Below, in pieces: positions 17,118-23,087 of a stretch of 23,087 bases of DNA (its first letter is position 1; each line of letters opens with the position of its first letter). The stretch is from CAYNHF01 sp964397045. GTDB lineage: Bacteria > Actinomycetota > Acidimicrobiia > Spongiisociales > UBA5794. The DNA is taken from contig CAYNHF010000007.1 of NCBI GenBank assembly GCA_964397045.1, forward strand, positions 1-23,087, written 5' to 3'. The notes beneath the pieces were generated by a model, which did not search any database, was not told where the DNA came from, and worked only from the letters and a program-made list of their open reading frames with translations. Made by a program: the position numbers and the translations under genes.

Positions 17118-17444
17118 ATGGCTGCCCATTTCATAGCTGATGTCGCGGCCGACATCACGGTTCCCCCCGAAGGGACACTCAGCAGGAAGCTGCACTCGGA
17201 CGGGGCGCGACTGGTGGTCTTTGCGTTCGACGCCGGGCAGCAACTCACAGAACACACCACCCCGCACCCTGCGATCGTCCAGGTGCACCAGGGCCGGCTG
17301 CAGCTGACGGCAGGCGATGCCGCGGTTGAGGCGACTCCCGGATCGTGGATGTATCTCGAGCCCAACGAGCCCCACTCGGTGAATGCTCGCGAGCCGAGCA
17401 TCATGCTGTTGACCTTGCTTCCGTTGCCGGCCGCAGCCGGCTGA
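17118..17444 (+). CDS. Small single-domain cupin protein
   Basis: 108-residue soluble protein built of one cupin_2 barrel. Motif 1 is visible as AGQQLTEHTTPHPAIVQVHQGRL (given in parts: AGQQLTEHTT, PHPAIVQVHQG), supplying His residues for a metal. Motif 2 is PGSWMYLEPNEPHSV. The motif 1 Glu is placed differently from the textbook pattern. The ATG (17118-17120) has GAGAGG 6 nt upstream; the frame continues upstream for 124 codons but without a ribosome-binding site or family match. Small cupins may be sugar or amino-acid-derivative enzymes or sensors; no specific function can be read. It is the only plus-strand gene inside the long minus-strand block and converges on uvrB with 19 nt between stops. 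Confidence 0.85.
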   Translation: MAAHFIADVAADITVPPEGTLSRKLHSDGARLVVFAFDAGQQLTEHTTPHPAIVQVHQGRLQLTAGDAAVEATPGSWMYLEPNEPHSVNAREPSIMLLTLLPLPAAAG

Positions 17445-17462
17445 CCGACCTGGATAGCCGGC
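17436..17462. terminator. Candidate bidirectional terminator between cupin gene and uvrB
   Basis: GCCGGCT (17436-17442) and AGCCGGC (17456-17462) form a 7-bp stem with a 13-nt loop, spanning the gap between two convergent stop codons. No T-tract on either side, so termination strength is doubtful. GCCGGC is self-complementary, and a third copy at 17426-17431 offers alternative pairings. Confidence 0.35.
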
Positions 17463-17463
17463 G

Positions 17464-19476
17464 TCAGCTCATGGCTTCTGCCATCGCCCTCAGCTCGCGT
17501 TTCAGTTCGTCGACTTCATCCCTGAGCCGGGCGGCGTACTCGAAGCGGAGCTCGGTCGCCGCTTCGTGCATCTCTTCTTCCAGACTCTGGATGAGCCGGC
17601 GCAGATCGTCGGTCGGCAACCCCAGCGGTTCACGTTCTCGCACCTCGCGAGCTCTGCGGTCGGCAGCCGGGGCGTTCGAGGACTGAACGAGTTCGAGGAT
17701 GTCGGACACCTTCTTGCGGATGGTCTGCGGGTCGATGCCGTGATCCTCGTTGTAGTCGAGCTGCACCTTGCGGCGACGATTGGTCTCATTCACCGCCCGC
17801 TGCATCGAATCGGTGACCTTGTCTGCGTACATGATCACTTGGCCGTCCACGTTACGAGCGGCTCTGCCGATGGTCTGGAACAAGCTGGTCTCCGACCTGA
17901 GGAAGCCCTCCTTGTCTGCATCGAGAATCGCGACGAGGGACACCTCAGGAAGATCGAGCCCCTCGCGCAGCAGGTTGATCCCCACCAGCACGTCGTACTC
18001 CCCCAACCTCAAGTCACGCAGGATGCCAACCCGCTCGAGGGTGTCGATGTCCGAATGCAGGTACCGAGCTTTGACGCCCAGTTCCAGTAGATAGTCGGAG
18101 AGATCCTCAGCCATCTTCTTGGTCAACGTGGTCACCAACACGCGCTGCTCCGCCTCAGCCCGCAACCGGATTTCCTCCACCAGGTCATCGATCTGGCCCT
18201 TGGTCGGGCGGATCAGCACCTCGGGGTCCACCAGGCCCGTGGGGCGAATGATCTGCTCCACCACCTGTTCGCTCACCCCGAGTTCCCATTCGGCAGGGGT
18301 CGCAGACAGAAATACGGCCTGGTTCACCCGTTCGTACCACTCTTCGAACGTCAGCGGTCGGTTGTCAGCGGCAGACGGCAGCCGGAACCCGTGGTCGATG
18401 AGAACCTCCTTGCGACTCCGGTCGCCGGCGTATTGCCCGTGGATCTGAGGAACCGAGACGTGACTCTCGTCGAGCACCAACAAGAAGTCCTCCGGGAAGT
18501 AGTCCAGCAGCGTGTACGGCGCCTCCCCGGCCTCCCTACCGTCCAGGAACCTCGAGTAGTTCTCGATCCCTGAGCAGAACCCGACCTCACGCATCATCTC
18601 GATGTCGTATGCGGTGCGCATCCGCAGCCGCTGCGCCTCCAGCAGCTTGCCCTGACGTTCCAGGGTCGCCAACCGTTCATGGAGTTCGACCTCGATCCCC
18701 GCGATCGCTTTCAGCATCCGCTCGCGCCCGGTGACGTAATGCGTCGCCGGATAGATCCAAAGCTCGCCGAGGTCATCGACGACCTCACCCGTCACGGGGT
18801 TCATCTTGAGGATCCGCTCCACCTCGTCCCCGAAGTATTCCACCCGGAACACAAATTCCTCGTAGGAAGGGAACACCTCGAGCGTGTCACCCCGAACCCG
18901 GAATTTGCCGCGGATCATGTTGATCTCGTTGCGTTCGTATTGGATGTCGACGAGGCGGCGAATCGCGTGGTCGAGTGGATAGTCGACCCCCTTCACCAGA
19001 CGCAACAACTGCCCCTCGTACTGCTCCGGGGAACCCAGTCCGTAGATCGCGGAGACGGAGGCCACGATGAGTACATCCTCCCTGGTGAGGAGGGCAGCCG
19101 TGGCGGAATGCCTGAGCCTGTCGATCTCGTCGTTGACCGTGGACTCCTTCTCGATGTAGGTGTCGGTCTGCGCGATGTACGCCTCGGGTTGGTAGTAGTC
19201 GTAGTAGCTGACGAAGTACTCAACGCGGTTCTCCGGGAAGAACTGCCTGAACTCGTTTGCCAATTGCGCCCCCAGCGCCTTGTTGGGCGCCAGCACCAAC
19301 GTCGGCTTCTGCACCTGCTCGACGACCCAGGCAATCGTGGCCGACTTGCCGGAGCCCGTGATCCCGAGCAGCGTCTGGAATTGGTCACCACGCGCGATTC
19401 CCTCTGACAACCCTGCAATCGCCTCAGGCTGATCGCCCGCGGGTTCGAAGTCCGAGTACACCTTGAATGGGGGCAT
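17464..19476 (-). CDS. uvrB: Excinuclease ABC subunit B
   Basis: 670-residue helicase-like protein that receives damaged DNA from UvrA and recruits UvrC. Walker A is GITGSGKS (38-45), with the damage-probing beta-hairpin region YYDYYQPEAYIAQTDTYIEK (91-110), DESH at 336-339, GINLLREGLDLPEVSLVAIL, and QTIGRAARNVDGQVIMYAD. The C-terminal UVR motif is LEEEMHEAATELRFEYAARL. I chose ATG 19474-19476, which begins the conserved FKVYSDFEPAGDQPEAI; a GTG seven codons upstream is possible. There is no Shine-Dalgarno, but a TAGCCT -10 ends exactly 7 nt before the ATG, which suggests a leaderless mRNA. It is separated from coaE by a terminator-like hairpin. Confidence 0.97.
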   Translation of the reverse strand: MPPFKVYSDFEPAGDQPEAIAGLSEGIARGDQFQTLLGITGSGKSATIAWVVEQVQKPTLVLAPNKALGAQLANEFRQFFPENRVEYFVSYYDYYQPEAYIAQTDTYIEKESTVNDEIDRLRHSATAALLTREDVLIVASVSAIYGLGSPEQYEGQLLRLVKGVDYPLDHAIRRLVDIQYERNEINMIRGKFRVRGDTLEVFPSYEEFVFRVEYFGDEVERILKMNPVTGEVVDDLGELWIYPATHYVTGRERMLKAIAGIEVELHERLATLERQGKLLEAQRLRMRTAYDIEMMREVGFCSGIENYSRFLDGREAGEAPYTLLDYFPEDFLLVLDESHVSVPQIHGQYAGDRSRKEVLIDHGFRLPSAADNRPLTFEEWYERVNQAVFLSATPAEWELGVSEQVVEQIIRPTGLVDPEVLIRPTKGQIDDLVEEIRLRAEAEQRVLVTTLTKKMAEDLSDYLLELGVKARYLHSDIDTLERVGILRDLRLGEYDVLVGINLLREGLDLPEVSLVAILDADKEGFLRSETSLFQTIGRAARNVDGQVIMYADKVTDSMQRAVNETNRRRKVQLDYNEDHGIDPQTIRKKVSDILELVQSSNAPAADRRAREVREREPLGLPTDDLRRLIQSLEEEMHEAATELRFEYAARLRDEVDELKRELRAMAEAMS

Positions 19477-19483
19477 GAAATGA

Positions 19484-19489
19484 AGGCTA
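19484..19489 (-). promoter_or_regulatory. Candidate -10 for leaderless uvrB mRNA
   Basis: TAGCCT on the minus strand, then seven bases and the uvrB ATG, so transcription would begin at the A of ATG. No -35 match at 16-18 nt upstream. No SOS-type dyad is visible beside it. Confidence 0.4.
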
Positions 19490-19508
19490 CAGGGCACCGG
19501 TGACAGGA

Positions 19509-19530
19509 AAGGCGGCCCCGGCCTAGCCTT
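19509..19530 (-). terminator. Terminator-like hairpin at the end of coaE
   Basis: On the minus strand AAGGC pairs with GCCTT and GGC with GCC around a CGGG loop, with a 2-nt bulge (TA) on one side, followed by TTCCTGTC. It overlaps the coaE stop codon. Together with the uvrB promoter candidate just downstream, this argues that coaE and uvrB are separate transcripts. Confidence 0.45.
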
Positions 19531-20125
19531 CTCGGGACAGGACCCGGATCAGGTCCTCGATGGCGTCAGCCAGCTCGGCTTCCGTACCCTCATTGACGAG
19601 GACGTGATCGGCCCATGCTGCCCACTCGGTAGCTGAGGCCTGACTCGCGACCCGCCTGCGAACGTCTCCCTCCTCCATACCCCTGGCAACCGCTCTCGCA
19701 ACCCTGGTTTCCACCGGTGCAAACACCCACACGTGGACCCACCCCTCACCCACAATTGAAGCCAGAACCGGTACCTCAACGGCCACCGGTGCCGCCCCGG
19801 CGGTTATTGCCCGGATCGCGATCTCGGTCGCGATAGCGGGGTGCGAGATAGCCTCGAGCTCCGCCAACTCTCCAGGATCCGCAAACACGATCGCGGCGAG
19901 CGCAGCTCGATCGATCTCGCCGCGAGCCACCACCTCGGGCCAGCGCCCGGCGACCGCCGCGAAGGCCCTGCCGTGTGGCTCGATCACTTGGTGTCCGATC
20001 GCGTCCGCCTCGATCACCACCACGCCGCGTTCGGCCAGCACGCCGGTCACGACGCTCTTTCCCGACCCGATCCCGCCGCCGACCACCAGGCGATGGGGTC
20101 CTTCCAGAATGCTCAGTTCCTGCAC
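19523..20125 (-). CDS. coaE: Dephospho-CoA kinase
   Basis: 200-residue P-loop kinase phosphorylating the 3'-OH of dephospho-CoA, the last step of coenzyme A synthesis. Walker A GGGIGSGKS (16-24) has Gly-Gly in place of the more usual Thr-Gly-Gly run. EADAIGHQVIEP, LEAISHPAIATEI and VEVPVLAS (usual form: VPLLFE) follow, then VFAPVETRVARAVAR and a lid region RRVASQASATEWAAWADHVLVNEGT. The match is good but somewhat divergent in the third motif. GTG at 20123-20125 has no Shine-Dalgarno and sits 6 nt after a TACAGT -10, so a leaderless mRNA is likely. Placement beside uvrB is standard for actinobacteria. Confidence 0.92.
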   Translation of the reverse strand: MQELSILEGPHRLVVGGGIGSGKSVVTGVLAERGVVVIEADAIGHQVIEPHGRAFAAVAGRWPEVVARGEIDRAALAAIVFADPGELAELEAISHPAIATEIAIRAITAGAAPVAVEVPVLASIVGEGWVHVWVFAPVETRVARAVARGMEEGDVRRRVASQASATEWAAWADHVLVNEGTEAELADAIEDLIRVLSREG

Positions 20126-20131
20126 CGCCCG

Positions 20132-20141
20132 ACTGTACCCT
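20132..20141. promoter_or_regulatory. Overlapping divergent -10 elements for coaE and the histidine kinase gene
   Basis: The ten bases ACTGTACCCT contain TACAGT on the minus strand (20137 to 20132) and TACCCT on the plus strand (20136-20141), sharing two base pairs. Six bases separate TACAGT from the coaE GTG; five separate TACCCT from the kinase GTG/ATG pair. Only 24 bp lie between the two coding regions, so both mRNAs would be leaderless. Confidence 0.5.
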
Positions 20142-20149
20142 GGGTCGTG

Positions 20150-21664
20150 ATGACGACGTCGTCACACTCCTGGGAAAAGCGGCTGGACTGGACGCTCTCG
20201 GCCCTCATGTGGGGGGCCTTCCTCTTCGGCGTCTTCCTGACCGCGGTGAGCGACCCGGTCAATCGCACCGCGGTCGTCAGTGCGTTCATGGTCGGCGGAT
20301 ACGTCGTCGTCATGCAGGTCACGCCGCGCCGGATACGCGACAGCGACAACGTCGGCGAACTCTTGGCCGTGCTCGGTGTCGTTGTGTCGCTGGTCGCAGT
20401 CGCCTTGACGGGAGGCCTCGACAGCGCCTACTTGCTGTTCCTCGCCACTCCTTCGTTCTTCGCCGGCGGCTTCCTCGGAATGCGTATCGGAGTCGAAACC
20501 GCGGTGTTGACCAGCGCGGGCCTGATCTTCGTGGCCTTCGCAGTCGGGAACGAAGTTGCCCCGGGCCAGCTGGTGCAGGTGATCGTTCTCTACGTGCTCA
20601 TGGCGGTGACCTTCGCACAGGCGCGCAGAGTGCTGATCGAGGAACGAGCCCGCGGCGACGCCCTTGCCGAGGCCTCAGAAATGAACGCCGCCCGCCTCAC
20701 CCGACTGGAGGCCGCCCATTCCGCGCTGGCGTCTTTGCAGGAGCTCGCCAACGCAGCAGATCTCAACCCGGTATCGGTTGGCGGCGCCGCGCTGCGAGAT
20801 CTCGCCCTCGTCGTCCCGTACCACTCCGGCCAGGTCGTGCTCTCAGACGACTCGGGGACCGTCGTGGTTGCCAGACGCGGTGAGCCAGGCAGTATGTCCA
20901 ACCGCTCCGTCTTCCCAATCGAGGTGGGAGATCGCCATCTCGGTCACGCCGCACTCTGGCCGGCTGAGGGAGAACCACTCGAGGAGCACCGGGACGTCGT
21001 TGACGAAGTCCTCCGACCCGTGTCGCTTGCATTCGACAACATCTTGTTGCTGCGCTCCATCGCGCGGCGAGCCGTCCAGGAAGAACGCATCCGCCTGTCG
21101 CGAGAACTGCATGACGACGTTGGCCCGAAGCTCGCCTCTCTCGGTCTGGGCATCGATATGGCAATCCAACACGAAACCGACCCCGACCACATCCGCCACC
21201 TCGAATCCGTGAGGAACGCAGCCACCCAACTCCTCGAGGAGGTCCGTGCCACGGTTGCCGATCTTCGCCACGAGCAGGTGGATAGCCTCGTCGAACAGGC
21301 GTATCAGCTCGCAGCGGAGGTCGGAGCGGACGGACCGGCGGTACTCGTGGACATCGATGAACACCGGCCGCCACGAGCCGCAGTCGCCGCCGAAGTGGGT
21401 GCCATCATGGCCGAGGCGCTCCGCAACGCCGTCGAACACGCCGAGGCAAAATCGATTCGAATCGAGGGCTTCGTCGACCGTGATCAAGGAACCCTCACTA
21501 TCGAAGACGACGGAAACGGCTTCAATCCGGACGCTGAGCCGGCGGGCCACTTCGGACTCGTTGGGATCAAGGAACGCGCCGAAGCGATCGACGCCGACAT
21601 AGAGATAGAATCGCAACGTCGGCTCGGGAGCAAGGTCAAAGTCAGTTGGGGAGCCTCTTCATGA
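20150..21664 (+). CDS. Sensor histidine kinase, NarL/DesK type
   Basis: 504-residue membrane sensor that autophosphorylates and passes phosphate to the response regulator encoded next. About six hydrophobic segments lie in residues 15-160 with little periplasmic sequence, so the signal may be membrane-borne. A coiled-coil-like stretch follows (160-205), then a GAF-like region (about 206-300). The HisKA_3 domain carries phospho-accepting His321 in RLSRELHDDVGPKL. The ATPase domain has N box EALRNAVEHAE (422-432), G1 EDDGNGF (452-458) and G2 GHFGLVGI (466-473). I use ATG 20150; GTG 20147 is equally possible for a leaderless message. Its stop overlaps the regulator ATG by 4 nt. The signal is not readable. 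Confidence 0.92.
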   Translation: MTTSSHSWEKRLDWTLSALMWGAFLFGVFLTAVSDPVNRTAVVSAFMVGGYVVVMQVTPRRIRDSDNVGELLAVLGVVVSLVAVALTGGLDSAYLLFLATPSFFAGGFLGMRIGVETAVLTSAGLIFVAFAVGNEVAPGQLVQVIVLYVLMAVTFAQARRVLIEERARGDALAEASEMNAARLTRLEAAHSALASLQELANAADLNPVSVGGAALRDLALVVPYHSGQVVLSDDSGTVVVARRGEPGSMSNRSVFPIEVGDRHLGHAALWPAEGEPLEEHRDVVDEVLRPVSLAFDNILLLRSIARRAVQEERIRLSRELHDDVGPKLASLGLGIDMAIQHETDPDHIRHLESVRNAATQLLEEVRATVADLRHEQVDSLVEQAYQLAAEVGADGPAVLVDIDEHRPPRAAVAAEVGAIMAEALRNAVEHAEAKSIRIEGFVDRDQGTLTIEDDGNGFNPDAEPAGHFGLVGIKERAEAIDADIEIESQRRLGSKVKVSWGASS

Positions 21665-22296
21665 TCCGGGTAGCCATTGCCGACGATCACGTCCTGCTGC
21701 TCGAGGGACTACGCGAGGCCCTCGACGGCGTTCCCGATATCTCGGTGGTGGCTACCGCGACCACCGGCCGTGAACTGCTCGAAGTCGCTTACACAACATC
21801 GATCGACGTGCTACTCGTCGACATAGAGATGCCCGAAATGACGGGCATCGCGGCACTGCGGGAGATGGTCGAGTCGCCTCCCGCAATCGTGGTGACGATG
21901 CACATCGGTGACGAGGAGCGCCGTAGGGCCGAAGCGGCAGGTGCAGCCGGATTCGTCTCCAAGTCAACCCCACTCCCGGATCTCGCTGCCGCGATCCGTG
22001 CCGTGTACGCCGGCGAGACGCTGCTGGATGCCGCCGAACTGGAAACAACCATCGACCTGTATCGCCAACCCGATCTCGGCGAGGGCGGGTCGGCGCTGAC
22101 AGCTCGAGAACGAGAACTCCTCCAATACCTCGCATCCGGCATCACCACGACCGAGGACCTTGCGGATCGCATGTTCATCTCTCAGAAGACGGTCAAGAAC
22201 CACTTGGCCAGCATCTACGACAAACTCGGGGTAACCGATCGGGCCCAGGCTGCGGTGGAGGCGATCCGGCTTGGGCTGCACAAATCGGGTACATAA
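21661..22296 (+). CDS. Response regulator, NarL/LuxR type
   Basis: 211-residue cytoplasmic transcription factor, partner of the preceding kinase. The receiver domain (1-115) has acidic pair Asp8-Asp9 (IADDH), phospho-acceptor Asp54 in LLVDIEMPEMTG, Thr79 (VVTMH) and Lys101 (VSKSTPL). The LuxR-type helix-turn-helix (145-207) reads LTARERELLQYLASG, then DLADRMFISQKTVKNHLASI. All phosphorelay residues are intact. The ATG (21661-21663) overlaps the kinase stop (ATGA), and GGGGAG lies 7 nt upstream, so translation is coupled. Target genes are unknown; the pilin genes begin 181 nt downstream on the same strand and are one candidate. Confidence 0.94.
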   Translation: MIRVAIADDHVLLLEGLREALDGVPDISVVATATTGRELLEVAYTTSIDVLLVDIEMPEMTGIAALREMVESPPAIVVTMHIGDEERRRAEAAGAAGFVSKSTPLPDLAAAIRAVYAGETLLDAAELETTIDLYRQPDLGEGGSALTARERELLQYLASGITTTEDLADRMFISQKTVKNHLASIYDKLGVTDRAQAAVEAIRLGLHKSGT

Positions 22297-22435
22297 CCGA
22301 CGCCATTTCGACAGGGTACGATTTCTCACCGGACAGAGTCCTCCACATGAGCCTAGATGTCGCGTTGGGTGGCTGCAGTAGCACAAAGCGTGGCATTTGG
22401 GGCGATCGCCTATAGCCCGAGCCAGGTCACTTCTC

Positions 22436-22469
22436 TACAACTCTGGTTGGATCACCCTGTCAAGGAGGA
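22436..22469 (+). promoter_or_regulatory. Leader and weak promoter of the first pilin gene
   Basis: A weak -10-like TACAAC (22436-22441) lies 7 nt before a leader block (GGATCACCCTG from 22449, ending CAAGGAGGA at 22469) that is repeated almost exactly before the second pilin. AAGGAGG (22462-22468) is a strong ribosome-binding site, 9 nt from the ATG. The wider 181-nt gap also holds a 10-bp palindrome GGCGATCGCC (22401-22410), a possible operator. Confidence 0.4.
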
Positions 22470-22477
22470 TGTAGGAA

Positions 22478-22654
22478 ATGCTCAGCATGTGGACGGCCAT
22501 CAAGGCCCGTTTCGCGAGTGAGGAAGAGGGCGCCAGCCTCGTCGAGTACGCGTTGCTCGTAGCGCTGATCGCAGTTGTGGCCATCGTGGCTATCACGTTC
22601 GTCGGAGACCAGGTCTCCGAGAACTTCAGCGACATCGGCTCCGCACTCAACGTT
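22478..22654 (+). repeat. 177-bp direct repeat, copy 1 (partner 22907-23083)
   Basis: Identical to 22907-23083 except for one base (A at 22606, T at 23035), a synonymous GGA/GGT Gly change. Similarity starts again in the upstream 21-nt leader and stops abruptly after the AACGTT near the pilin C terminus. Confidence 0.95.
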
Positions 22655-22660
22655 AACTAG
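22478..22660 (+). CDS. Flp/Fap-type pilin, copy 1
   Basis: 60-residue prepilin of a Tad/Flp type IVb pilus. A short leader (1-18, MWTAIKARFASEEEG) precedes the prepilin peptidase site: cleavage after Gly18 leaves Ala-Ser-Leu-Val-Glu-Tyr, with the essential Glu at mature +5 (Glu23) and Tyr at +6. A hydrophobic helix (25-43, ALLVALIAVVAIVAITFVG) follows, then a short polar tail (DQVSENFSDIGSALNVN). The mature subunit is about 42 residues, typical for Flp. It is followed by a rho-independent-type terminator (22685-22706), so it is probably a single-gene transcript made at high level. Assembly genes (tadA and others) are not in the window. Confidence 0.95.
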   Translation: MLSMWTAIKARFASEEEGASLVEYALLVALIAVVAIVAITFVGDQVSENFSDIGSALNVN

Positions 22661-22684
22661 CGAATCAGCAACGAATACCGTTAT

Positions 22685-22706
22685 GAGGGGCGCTCCGGCG
22701 CCCCTC
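22685..22706 (+). terminator. Terminator after the first pilin gene
   Basis: Perfect 9-bp stem GAGGGGCGC/GCGCCCCTC with a TCCG loop, followed by GTTTCGTGTCT. It lies 24 nt after the pilin stop. The T-tract is short, as is common in GC-rich actinobacteria. Confidence 0.75.
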
Positions 22707-22867
22707 GTTTCGTGTCTGGATCAGTCTCTGATGTCACCGACCGGAAGCCGGCGAGTGCAGGGGACGGCGGCTGACGCGGCATGCTTCCGAACACTCCACG
22801 TACGCGATCAACCACGGAACGCGACATATAGTGCGGGCGGCCCATAGCTAGCCCACAACGGGTGGGG

Positions 22868-22889
22868 TACAGTGAAGCCTCGGATCACC
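22868..22889 (+). promoter_or_regulatory. Promoter -10 and leader start of the second pilin gene
   Basis: TACAGT (22868-22873) is followed after 8 nt by GGATCACC (22882-22889), the beginning of the leader shared with the first pilin. The conserved block starting at the predicted transcription start supports the promoter call. No clear -35, so a non-housekeeping sigma factor or an activator is possible. Confidence 0.4.
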
Positions 22890-22906
22890 CTGCCAAGGAG
22901 GACATC

Positions 22907-23083
22907 ATGCTCAGCATGTGGACGGCCATCAAGGCCCGTTTCGCGAGTGAGGAAGAGGGCGCCAGCCTCGTCGAGTACGCGTTGCTCGTAGCGCTGATCG
23001 CAGTTGTGGCCATCGTGGCTATCACGTTCGTCGGTGACCAGGTCTCCGAGAACTTCAGCGACATCGGCTCCGCACTCAACGTT
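22907..23083 (+). repeat. 177-bp direct repeat, copy 2 (partner 22478-22654)
   Basis: One mismatch against copy 1. The window ends only four bases after the repeat ends. If this is also a contig end, the repeat itself may have caused the assembly break. Confidence 0.95.
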
Positions 23084-23087
23084 TCGT
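22907..23087 (+). CDS. Flp/Fap-type pilin, copy 2 (cut by window end)
   Basis: Same first 59 residues as copy 1: Gly18 cleavage site, Glu23, hydrophobic helix and NFSDIGSALNV tail. After that the sequence differs: the third codon from the end is TCG (Ser) where copy 1 has AAC (Asn) before its stop, so the C terminus may be longer. The reading frame is open at the window end. AAGGAGG is 5 nt before the ATG, closer than in copy 1. It has its own promoter candidate and lies 246 nt after copy 1. That gap holds copy 1's terminator and otherwise nothing recognised. Confidence 0.92.
   Translation, partial: MLSMWTAIKARFASEEEGASLVEYALLVALIAVVAIVAITFVGDQVSENFSDIGSALNVS

Noticed and set aside
22297..22906. 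c-di-GMP riboswitch upstream of the pilin genes
   Set aside because: Pilus genes often carry one, so I looked for the GEMM core; the sequence does not fit, and the predicted leaders are only about 25-30 nt.

Overview
The window is visibly GC-rich bacterial DNA with dense single-strand gene packing, GTG and TTG starts, leaderless-looking promoters and a Thr/Ala/Pro/Glu-rich lipoprotein linker. The gene order coaE, uvrB, uvrA, uvrC, rapZ, yvcK, gap, pgk, tpiA, secG is the classic actinobacterial chromosomal cluster. Together these point to an Actinomycetota chromosome, most likely Acidimicrobiia; the phylum is well supported and the class is inference. I see no rRNA, tRNA, CRISPR array, insertion sequence or prophage gene.

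Layout. Nearly everything from 1 to 20125 is on the minus strand, so it reads right to left. coaE (19523-20125) and uvrB (17464-19476) come first. A lone plus-strand cupin gene (17118-17444) converges on uvrB. Then come a GT87-type membrane glycosyltransferase (15528-16742), uvrA, a SAM methyltransferase and uvrC (together 9967-15387). A promoter at 9921-9949 then serves a tightly overlapped block: rapZ, yvcK, gap, pgk, tpiA (5034-9846). A 129-residue protein of unknown function (4535-4924), phosphoglycerate mutase gpmA (3650-4396), secG (3269-3511) and a peptide-type ABC transporter (lipoprotein 1408-3219; permease 1-1222, cut by the window edge) complete the left side.

On the plus strand, a NarL-type histidine kinase and response regulator (20150-22296) share a 24-bp divergent promoter region with coaE. 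They are followed by two almost identical Flp pilin genes (22478-22660, and 22907 to the window end). The pilins suggest that a Tad/Flp pilus locus continues to the right.

How the parts work together. UvrA, UvrB and UvrC form the complete nucleotide excision repair nuclease. GAPDH, PGK, TPI and GpmA cover lower glycolysis/gluconeogenesis and follow the metabolic regulators RapZ and YvcK. SecG belongs to the translocon that would export the lipoprotein and pilins. The two-component system may control the pilins, but only position supports that.

Most notable points: an ABC permease with an inserted block of about 165 residues carrying extra membrane segments; a compact divergent promoter that appears to give two leaderless mRNAs; several other apparently leaderless genes; loss of whiA from its usual place between yvcK and gap; and a recent pilin gene duplication. 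I did not find a clearly new multi-gene system here.
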